From Luteitalea sp. (lineage in GTDB: Bacteria > Acidobacteriota > Vicinamibacteria > Vicinamibacterales > Vicinamibacteraceae), in contig WHTZ01000018.1 in assembly GCA_009377495.1 (NCBI GenBank), positions 28,668 through 92,667 of the forward strand: 64,000 nt of DNA. The letters are read 5' to 3'. This document shows positions 1 to 6,434 of the stretch, in pieces; position 1 is the stretch's first letter; each line of letters starts with the position of its first letter. The notes under the pieces are model-generated. The model had not been told where the DNA came from, made no database searches, and saw only the letters and a program-made list of their open reading frames with translations. Position numbers and translations under genes: made by a program.

Positions 1-1650
1 GCACGCGTCGTCATTCCCGTGGACGAAGGGCCGCGATTCACGATCCGCCAGCTCCGCGTTTCTGGCGCGACGGTTTATACGGCGGCTGAGATCCTCGAGG
101 AAATCCAACTCGTCAAGAACGACCCGTATTTTCCCGCCACGTCCGAGCGATCACTCAATAGGATCCGCAATCTGTACTGGCGGCGGGGCTACAACGACGT
201 CACGGCCACCTATGCGCTGTCGCTCGACCGCGAGCAAGGTGGGGCCGACGTGCAGATCGACATCGACGAGGGCCCGCGCGCCGTGGTGGCGGACATCCAG
301 ATCGACGGTACCGAGGTCACCAACCAGGATCTCGTCAGCGACCAGCTCGAGATCGCACCGGACCTGCCGCTCGATCTCACAGCAGTTGGCCGCTCGCGGC
401 GTAACCTGTACGACACGGGCGCGTACGCGATTGCGGACATCAGCCACGAGGAGATCGACGACGTGTCCGCCGAATCGCGAAGCACGGAGGCAGACGTGTC
501 TGGCCGAAGCGAAGCAGATGCGGACTTGCAAGGCGAGGCCACTGGCGGAAGTGACGGTCAGGCTAGCCGGCTTCCTGCGCAGAAGCCGGTGCGTGTCGAC
601 GTCACGGTGCGCGAGGTGCAGCCGTTCCAGGTTCGCTATGGAGCGTCCTTCGACACCGAGCGTGGACCAGGTAGCATTCTCAATCTGTCGAACCACAACT
701 CACTCGGGAGCGCCCGCGTCGTCGGCGTGAGTTCACGCTATGACTCGCAACTGCGCGAAGTGCGGCTTTACGCCACTCAGCCGATGCTGCGGAAGTTTCC
801 GTTGGCAACCACGGCGAGCGTCTACTATCGGCAAGAGCGAAATCCGCTGGCGGATCTGGGCGAGACCCAGGTCTTGGACGCGGATCGGTTCGGGGTGTCG
901 ATTCAGCAAGAACGGCGCCTTGGCCAGCAGTGGCTATGGAGCTACGGCTATCGCTTCGAGCGCTCGCGCACCTGGAATCGGCGAATCGATCCCCGCAGGA
1001 CGGAGATAGAGAATGTGGCGCCGCTTACCACGACGCTGTCGCGCGAGACGCGCGACGACATGCTGGATGCGAGCGAAGGGGCGTTCCTGTCGCACTCGTT
1101 CTCGTATTCACCGGAGCAACTCGGTTCGAGCGAACCCTACGTCAAGTACTTCGGGCAGTTCTTCAAGTACTTCCCGCTCGAGCCTACGAGGCGCGAGCGC
1201 TTCACAGGGGAGATCTTGCGCCCGCGCTTCGTGTATGCGGTCGGCATGCGGTTGGGCCTCTCACGGAGCCTGAGTGGCGCGGACGTACCACAGCCCGAGC
1301 GGTTCCTCGCCGGCGGGAGCACGACGCTCCGCGGCTTCGCGCAGAACAAAGTCGGACCGGTCGGTGAAGACGACGAAGCGCTGGGTGGCGAGGCGCTGTT
1401 CGTGATCAACAATGAGGTGCGGGTCCCGCTCTTCAGCATCTTCGACGGGGTGGGGTTCTTGGACATCGGCAACGTTTACAACCGATTCGGCGACTTTTCA
1501 CTGACGGACTTGCGCGAGTCTGCCGGCGTAGGCCTGCGCGTTCGCACACCGTGGTTCCTCATTCGCACCGATTTCGGTGTGCCGCTCGATCCCCGTGACG
1601 ACAACGAGCGGGGTGGCCGGTTCTTCTTCAGCATCGGCCAAGCTTTTTGA
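1..1650 (+). CDS. Omp85-family outer membrane protein (BamA/TamA-like), 5' end outside window
   Basis: Outer-membrane beta-barrel protein of the BamA/TamA group, which inserts or translocates outer-membrane proteins. The frame is open to base 1 and residues before the first possible GTG (base 19) already read like a POTRA strand, so the gene starts upstream. About the first 200 residues are POTRA-like, with recurring EGPR motifs. An acidic, low-complexity stretch (roughly residues 150-190) separates them from the barrel. The barrel has the conserved LRGF motif in GGSTTLRGF (loop 6 signature) and ends in a terminal Phe, as expected of Omp85 proteins. BamA and TamA cannot be separated without the missing N-terminus; only about two POTRA repeats are visible here. 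A hairpin repeat follows the stop codon. Confidence 0.9.
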   Translation, partial: ARVVIPVDEGPRFTIRQLRVSGATVYTAAEILEEIQLVKNDPYFPATSERSLNRIRNLYWRRGYNDVTATYALSLDREQGGADVQIDIDEGPRAVVADIQIDGTEVTNQDLVSDQLEIAPDLPLDLTAVGRSRRNLYDTGAYAIADISHEEIDDVSAESRSTEADVSGRSEADADLQGEATGGSDGQASRLPAQKPVRVDVTVREVQPFQVRYGASFDTERGPGSILNLSNHNSLGSARVVGVSSRYDSQLREVRLYATQPMLRKFPLATTASVYYRQERNPLADLGETQVLDADRFGVSIQQERRLGQQWLWSYGYRFERSRTWNRRIDPRRTEIENVAPLTTTLSRETRDDMLDASEGAFLSHSFSYSPEQLGSSEPYVKYFGQFFKYFPLEPTRRERFTGEILRPRFVYAVGMRLGLSRSLSGADVPQPERFLAGGSTTLRGFAQNKVGPVGEDDEALGGEALFVINNEVRVPLFSIFDGVGFLDIGNVYNRFGDFSLTDLRESAGVGLRVRTPWFLIRTDFGVPLDPRDDNERGGRFFFSIGQAF

Positions 1651-1652
1651 GC

Positions 1653-1689
1653 AGGGTGCCCCTTTGTAGGGCGCCCCTTTAGGGGCGCC
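1653..1689 (+). repeat. 37-bp tandem/hairpin element, copy 1 (probable terminator of the Omp85 gene)
   Basis: The second half forms a perfect 8-bp stem, GGCGCCCC/GGGGCGCC, with a TTTA loop (1670-1689). The first half is an imperfect direct repeat of the stem's left arm, separated by TTTGTA. It lies just after the Omp85 stop. A second 37-bp copy with compensating base changes is at 9230-9266. Confidence 0.75.
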
Positions 1690-1722
1690 GTCTTGCCGGC
1701 AGACCGAGAGCCCAGAACCCGC

Positions 1723-1735
1723 TACAATGCCGTCG
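1723..1735 (+). promoter_or_regulatory. -10-like TACAAT, leaderless argH start
   Basis: TACAAT at 1723-1728 is followed by 7 nt and then the ATG at 1736. The alternative ATG at 1727 lies inside this hexamer, so it would not be in the transcript. No Shine-Dalgarno sequence precedes either start. No convincing -35 is visible. Confidence 0.5.
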
Positions 1736-3187
1736 ATGGCTTTTGCCCCCGAGTACGTACGCCTCGTACTCCACGAGATCTTCGAGGACGCCAAGACGCT
1801 GTTTCTCGCGTCGCTTCGCACCATTGATTACGCGCATCTCGTCATGCTCGTGGAGCAAGGCATCGTGACCCGCGAGGATGGCCGGCGATTGCGCGATGCG
1901 ATGCGGGCCGTAACGGACGACGACTTACGTGCCGCACCGTACGATACCGGCTGCGAGGATCTCTTCTTCTACGTCTCGCATCGTCTGGCAGATGTCTGTG
2001 GTGACGTGTCTGGTCACCTTCACACCGCCCGAAGCCGAAACGACATCGACATGACGATGTATCGGATGCGGGTGGGGGAGGAGGTGCTGGAGCTCGCCGA
2101 AGCGTTCATAGCTCTGCGTGACGCGCTCGTTCCCTTGGCTGCCAAGCACACGACGACGATCTTTGCGGCGCACACCCATACGCAGCCCGCGCAGCCTACG
2201 ACGCTCGCGCATTACCTGCTCGGTGTCGTCGAACAGGTCGAGCGGGATCACGCCAGATTCCGCGCCGCCTATGAAACGGTGAACCGGTGTCCGCTCGGCG
2301 CGTGCGCGATTACTGGAACCGGATTCCCCATCGATCGGGAGCGAACGAGCCACTTGCTCGGTTTTGACGCGCCGACCGGCAACACCTATGGCAGCATCGC
2401 GACGGTCGACTACCTCCTCGAGGCGCTCACGACGCTCGTGGTGGGCATGATTGGCCTGGGTCGCGTGCTGCAGGACCTGCTGCTGTGGTGCACCGCAGAG
2501 GTCGGCTACGTGCGGCTCGGCGAAGGCTTCGTCCAGTGCAGCAGCATCATGCCGCAGAAGCGCAATCCGGTGGCGCTCGAGCATGCCCGCGCGCTCGCCA
2601 GCAAGGCCGTCGGCCAGGCGCAGGCTGCGACGCTCGCCGTGCACAACACGCCATTTGGCGACGTCGTGGATACCGAAGATGATCTGCAGCCCCTCGTGCA
2701 CGCAGCGTTTCGCGACGCCATCCGGGCTACCGGGCTGACCGCAGCGGCGTTGGCAGACGTCGAGATTGACGTGGCGCGCATGCGGGAGCGCGCAGGCATC
2801 GGTTGGACCACCGTGACCGAGCTGGCTGACACGCTCACGCGTGCGCACGGCGTGCCGTTTCAGCGGAGCCATCACATTGCCGCCCGGCTGGTCGCGGCGC
2901 GACGCGAACGACCCTGGGAAGCCTCAGCCGACGCGTTGAAGCGGCTCTCGCGCGAGGTCGCGGGCTGCGAGATCAGCTATGAGGAGGAAACGCTGCGTCG
3001 CATGTTGACGCCGGAGCACTTCGTCAGCGTGCGACGCACGCGTGGTGGACCAGCGCCCGACGTCGTGGCTGTCGCTATCGCCGATGCGCAACGCATCTTG
3101 GACCGAGATCGCGTGTGGATTGAAGCGCGCCGCGCCGCGCTTGGCGCTGCCGGCCGCGAGCTGCGAGCGGCGGTGGAGGCACTGTGA
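1736..3187 (+). CDS. argH: Argininosuccinate lyase
   Basis: Cleaves argininosuccinate to arginine and fumarate, the last step of arginine biosynthesis; a cytoplasmic homotetramer in this family. The fumarase/ASL superfamily signature SSIMPQKRNP is present with serines at residues 269-270, and the HTHTQPAQPTTLAHYL segment typical of ASL lies near residue 140. Length (483 aa) is normal. I place the start at 1736 rather than 1727 because a -10-like TACAAT covers 1727. The stop codon overlaps the GTG of a small membrane-protein gene by 4 nt, so the two are probably translationally coupled. No other arg genes are in the window. Confidence 0.95.
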   Translation: MAFAPEYVRLVLHEIFEDAKTLFLASLRTIDYAHLVMLVEQGIVTREDGRRLRDAMRAVTDDDLRAAPYDTGCEDLFFYVSHRLADVCGDVSGHLHTARSRNDIDMTMYRMRVGEEVLELAEAFIALRDALVPLAAKHTTTIFAAHTHTQPAQPTTLAHYLLGVVEQVERDHARFRAAYETVNRCPLGACAITGTGFPIDRERTSHLLGFDAPTGNTYGSIATVDYLLEALTTLVVGMIGLGRVLQDLLLWCTAEVGYVRLGEGFVQCSSIMPQKRNPVALEHARALASKAVGQAQAATLAVHNTPFGDVVDTEDDLQPLVHAAFRDAIRATGLTAAALADVEIDVARMRERAGIGWTTVTELADTLTRAHGVPFQRSHHIAARLVAARRERPWEASADALKRLSREVAGCEISYEEETLRRMLTPEHFVSVRRTRGGPAPDVVAVAIADAQRILDRDRVWIEARRAALGAAGRELRAAVEAL

Positions 3188-3345
3188 CGCAGTCGTCCCC
3201 GGATAGGGGAGCTGATCGTGGTCCGCAGCGCTCCGCGCCCACGAGCGGCGACACCAACATGCGCTGGATGTACGTGGGTGTGGTCCTCGTCGAGATTACC
3301 ACGCTGCTCGCGCTCTGGTCGTTTCAGCAGTACTTCACGCTCTAA
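3184..3345 (+). CDS. Small single-pass membrane protein, unknown function
   Basis: A 53-residue reading frame starting at a GTG that overlaps the argH stop in the GTGA arrangement typical of translational coupling. The first ~25 residues are polar and rich in Ser, Arg and Pro. The rest is one hydrophobic helix (MYVGVVLVEITTLLALWSF) with a short aromatic C-terminus, so a type II or tail-anchored topology is likely. I do not recognise a family. The overlap, the clean hydrophobic segment and the position right at the argH stop are the support; there is no homology evidence. An alternative start is the Met just before the helix. Confidence 0.55.
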   Translation: MTQSSPDRGADRGPQRSAPTSGDTNMRWMYVGVVLVEITTLLALWSFQQYFTL

Positions 3346-3417
3346 GGGTTAGATGGCGTGCGACCTGGTACAATTTCGCGCGGTAAGCCAGTGGTACGGA
3401 TTCCGAGGAGCACCTAC

Positions 3418-3831
3418 ATGCGCAAGACTCTGTCACTCGTGATCGTCGGCTTCGTTTGCAGCTTGGGCTTGCTCAGCGCGCAGGAGAGCGCGCAGCCAGC
3501 AGAGGACCGTATCGTCGGTACGTGGGTCGGTACCTGGGACGGCGAAAGCACCGGTAAGTACACGATGTCCATCGAGCACGATGCCGAAAAGGGGCTCGGC
3601 GGCACGGTCGAGACGACGCCCGACTCGGGAGAGGCTGGCTACACGGCCACCTTCAAGTCCATCGTGGTCGACGGCGAGAAGGTCACCATGAAGTACGACA
3701 TGCCCGATGGCGCAGAAGTGCAGATCGAAGGCACCCTCGAGGGCACGGCGCTCGAGGGCACGTGGAAGGCTTTCAATCCGGGGACGACGACCCTCGCGGC
3801 GAGCGGGACGCTGACGGGCGCGAAGAGCTGA
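3418..3831 (+). CDS. Small secreted protein of unknown function
   Basis: 137 residues with a clear Sec signal peptide (MRKTLSLVIVGFVCSLGLLSAQ, cleavage likely after LSA). The start is fixed by GAGGAG at 3405-3410, 7 nt upstream of the ATG. The mature part is acidic and beta-rich, with repeated GTW/GTL/GTV strands such as IVGTWVGTWDGES and ALEGTWKAF, which suggests a small lipocalin-like or antiparallel beta fold. Similar small secreted proteins are common in Acidobacteriota but have no assigned function. It is probably exported to the periplasm. A strong terminator hairpin follows 25 nt after the stop. Confidence 0.7.
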   Translation: MRKTLSLVIVGFVCSLGLLSAQESAQPAEDRIVGTWVGTWDGESTGKYTMSIEHDAEKGLGGTVETTPDSGEAGYTATFKSIVVDGEKVTMKYDMPDGAEVQIEGTLEGTALEGTWKAFNPGTTTLAASGTLTGAKS

Positions 3832-3856
3832 TGTAAACACAACACCACACTACGTA

Positions 3857-3880
3857 GCGAGGGGTCTTGAGACCCCTCGC
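3857..3880 (+). terminator. Terminator-type hairpin
   Basis: Perfect 10-bp stem GCGAGGGGTC/GACCCCTCGC with a TTGA loop, 25 nt after the secreted-protein gene. There is no T-run. The hairpin also argues against an upstream start for the following symporter, since the longer frame would begin in its loop. Confidence 0.7.
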
Positions 3881-3980
3881 GCGCGCGGCCTTCCAAACCT
3901 GCCGGCCGGGCGTTACGAGCTCAGCGCGATGTTGGACGGCCTTGTCACGAGATAGGTCGCATCTTCTCACGCAGAAATCC

Positions 3981-5678
3981 ATGCACCTCATCGACTGGAT
4001 GATCGTCGTCGTGTACCTGGTGTGGATGGTGTACGACGGCCTCCAGCGCACCCGCGCGAGCGATCAACTGGAAGGCTATCTACTTGCCAACCGCAGCCTG
4101 CCGTGGTGGGCGGTTGGGCTCTCCGTGATGGCGACCCAGCTCTCCGCGATCACGATGGTTGGCACGACGGGCCAAGGCTATGCCGACGGCCTGCGCTTCG
4201 TCCAGTTCTACTTCGGTCTGCCCATCGCGATGGTGATCCTCTCGCTCACGGCCGTCCCCTTCTTCCACCGTGCGCGGGTGTTCACGGCGTACGAGTACCT
4301 AGAGCGCCGGTTCGACGTGAAGACGCGTACGCTGACGAGCCTGCTCTTCCTGCTATCGCGCGGCATGGCGTGCGGGGTCATCATCTCGGCGCCTGCCGTG
4401 ATTCTCTCGGTGGTGCTCGGCTGGAACCTGGCGGTCACGGTGCTCGCGATTGGACTGCCTACGGTCCTCTACACGATGCTTGGCGGCGTGCAAGCCGTGA
4501 CCTGGACCGACGTCAAGCAGATGGTCATCATTGTCTTTGGCCTGGTCGTCGTCCTCGTGGCGCTCATCGTCGGCCTCCCCGACGGTGTGCGGCTCGGCGA
4601 CGCACTGCAGGTTGCCGCCACGACCGGTCGTCTCGACACGATTGATTTCACTTTCAGCTTCAGTGAGACGTACACGTTCTGGTCTGGCATCATCGGCGGA
4701 CTCTTCCTCATGCTCTCGTACTTCGGGTGCGACCAGAGCCAGGTGCAGCGCTATCTGACCGCCAAGTCGATCGACGCCGGACGGCGCTCGCTGCTCATGA
4801 GCGCCTATTGGAAGATCCCGCTCCAGGTGCTCGTGTTGCTCGTCGGCGTCATGGTGTTCGTGTTCTATCTCTTCCATCAGCCGCCGATGCTCTTCAACCC
4901 GGTGCACGAGGCGCAGGTGCGATCGAGCACACGCGGTCCGGAGTACCGCGCCCTCGAAGAGCGGTTCCATGCCGTGTTCGATGCACGACGGCAGGCTGCG
5001 GACGACATGGCTCGCGCGCGGCGCGGGGCAGACGAGGTGGCGCTCCGGACGGCTGCCCGCGCATTTACCGACGCAGACCGAAGCGTTGATGAGGTCCGCA
5101 CGCGCGGGGTCGAGATCGTCCGGGCCGTGAGCGGCGACGTAGACTACAACGACGTGAACTACGTCTTCCCGACGTTCGTCGCGACGCGCCTGCCGATTGG
5201 TCTCGTCGGCATTCTGATCGCGGCCATCTTCGCCGCCGCCATGTCGAGCATCTCATCGGAGCTGAACGCGCTTGCGACGACGAGCGCCATCGATTTCTAC
5301 CGCCGGCTCGTGCGGCCGGAGGCGACTGACGCGCACTACGTGCGGATGGCGCGCTTCGCGACCGCGTTCTGGGGTCTATTCGCGTGTGGCGTTGCCATGT
5401 ACGCCACGACGCTCGGGTCGCTCATCGAGGTGGTGAACCGCTTTGGATCGTTTTTCTACGGGTCGATACTCGGCGTATTCATGCTCGCGGCCATTGGCCC
5501 GCGGGCGAAGGGGCTTGGCGCGTTCGTCGGCCTCATTGGCGGGATGTTGTCGGTGGCGTACGTGTCCTGGCGTTACCCTGGCGTATCGTATCTGTGGAAT
5601 AACGTGATTGGGGCCTTGGCCGTGGTGGCCATCGGCCTGATCGTGAGCCCATTGGCACCCGCCAGATCGCGCGGGTGA
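3981..5678 (+). CDS. Sodium:solute symporter (SSS family)
   Basis: Integral inner-membrane transporter of the SSS/SLC5 family, coupling Na+ influx to solute uptake. About 13 hydrophobic segments are visible. The first begins directly after the chosen start ([17 protein letters not shown]), and typical family segments follow ([33 protein letters not shown]). At 565 residues it is slightly long because of a polar, charged insert of roughly 85 residues (about 305-390) rich in Arg, Glu and Ala between two helices. The ATG at 3981 is preferred over a start 38 codons upstream that would lie inside a terminator. Substrate cannot be told from sequence; no catabolic gene is adjacent. Confidence 0.9.
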   Translation: MHLIDWMIVVVYLVWMVYDGLQRTRASDQLEGYLLANRSLPWWAVGLSVMATQLSAITMVGTTGQGYADGLRFVQFYFGLPIAMVILSLTAVPFFHRARVFTAYEYLERRFDVKTRTLTSLLFLLSRGMACGVIISAPAVILSVVLGWNLAVTVLAIGLPTVLYTMLGGVQAVTWTDVKQMVIIVFGLVVVLVALIVGLPDGVRLGDALQVAATTGRLDTIDFTFSFSETYTFWSGIIGGLFLMLSYFGCDQSQVQRYLTAKSIDAGRRSLLMSAYWKIPLQVLVLLVGVMVFVFYLFHQPPMLFNPVHEAQVRSSTRGPEYRALEERFHAVFDARRQAADDMARARRGADEVALRTAARAFTDADRSVDEVRTRGVEIVRAVSGDVDYNDVNYVFPTFVATRLPIGLVGILIAAIFAAAMSSISSELNALATTSAIDFYRRLVRPEATDAHYVRMARFATAFWGLFACGVAMYATTLGSLIEVVNRFGSFFYGSILGVFMLAAIGPRAKGLGAFVGLIGGMLSVAYVSWRYPGVSYLWNNVIGALAVVAIGLIVSPLAPARSRG

Positions 5679-5688
5679 AAGGACCACG

Positions 5689-5710
5689 AAAAAGGTACCC
5701 GGTTCCTTTT
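5689..5710 (+). terminator. Hairpin between symporter and barrel gene
   Basis: AAAAGG and CCTTTT arms (6 bp) around a 9-nt loop that includes the T-rich 3' side; located 10 nt after the symporter stop and only 5 nt before the next ATG. It probably terminates the symporter transcript. Confidence 0.45.
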
Positions 5711-5715
5711 CCTTC

Positions 5716-6408
5716 ATGCCACGTACCCTCCCCTATATCCGAGCTGTCGGTGTGCTAACGCTCAGCGCGTGCCTCGTCCAGCATCCTTTGACCGCGCAGG
5801 GACAGGCGGTGCTGCTTCCCGAGACGTGGATCGGCGGATCTGTGGATGCACGCGCGATGACGAGCGACGCGGCAGATGGTGCAGTGGTTCCCATACCGTA
5901 CCTGCGGCTCGGCGGGCGACACGATGGTTGGAGTCCCACCATCGGCTTGGGATGGTTTCGCACTGATATCACGGCCGATGTTTTCGGACGTCTGGAGGAA
6001 ATCGGTAACCTGCGCGTCCGCCCATACCTCGTCGGCGTGGCGTACGGCGTGAGTCGGGGGCGCTTTCGATATGAAGGCTCGCTGGTGGCCGGCCTGGCGA
6101 TCAATCACTTCGGGATGAGTCAGACGTCAGAACAGGCGCTCCGCGAGCGACACCTCGCGGTCGATGCCGATGCGTCGAACAGCTTCGCTGTTCGCCCAGG
6201 CGTGAGCGTCTGGTACTACGTGACACCGCGGTTCGCACTGCGCTGGCACGCGAACTATCTCATCACCCGACCCGAGGTCACCATTGGGAGCGGCACCGGC
6301 GTGACTCGGTTTCGCCAGCAGGCAGATGTACTAACATTTGGCGCGGGACTCGCGTATCGTATTCGTCGAGCTCCGGCGCGCCGTCCATACAAGTCAGCTG
6401 CGCCGTAG
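5716..6408 (+). CDS. Predicted outer-membrane beta-barrel protein
   Basis: 230 residues beginning with a signal peptide (hydrophobic VGVLTLSACLV, probable cleavage after LTAQG). The mature part has alternating strand-turn patterns typical of small outer-membrane barrels: LRLGGRHDGWSPTIGLGWF, RVRPYLVGVAYGVSRGRF, FALRWHANYLITR and a final VLTFGAGLAYRIR strand. I recognise no family. The ATG has no Shine-Dalgarno sequence and lies right behind a hairpin, so a downstream GTG (5752) remains possible. The following PQQ dehydrogenase starts 26 nt later, so the two may share a transcript. Confidence 0.65.
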   Translation: MPRTLPYIRAVGVLTLSACLVQHPLTAQGQAVLLPETWIGGSVDARAMTSDAADGAVVPIPYLRLGGRHDGWSPTIGLGWFRTDITADVFGRLEEIGNLRVRPYLVGVAYGVSRGRFRYEGSLVAGLAINHFGMSQTSEQALRERHLAVDADASNSFAVRPGVSVWYYVTPRFALRWHANYLITRPEVTIGSGTGVTRFRQQADVLTFGAGLAYRIRRAPARRPYKSAAP

Positions 6409-6434
6409 CCGCGCCAGGAAGGGGGCGCACCGAT

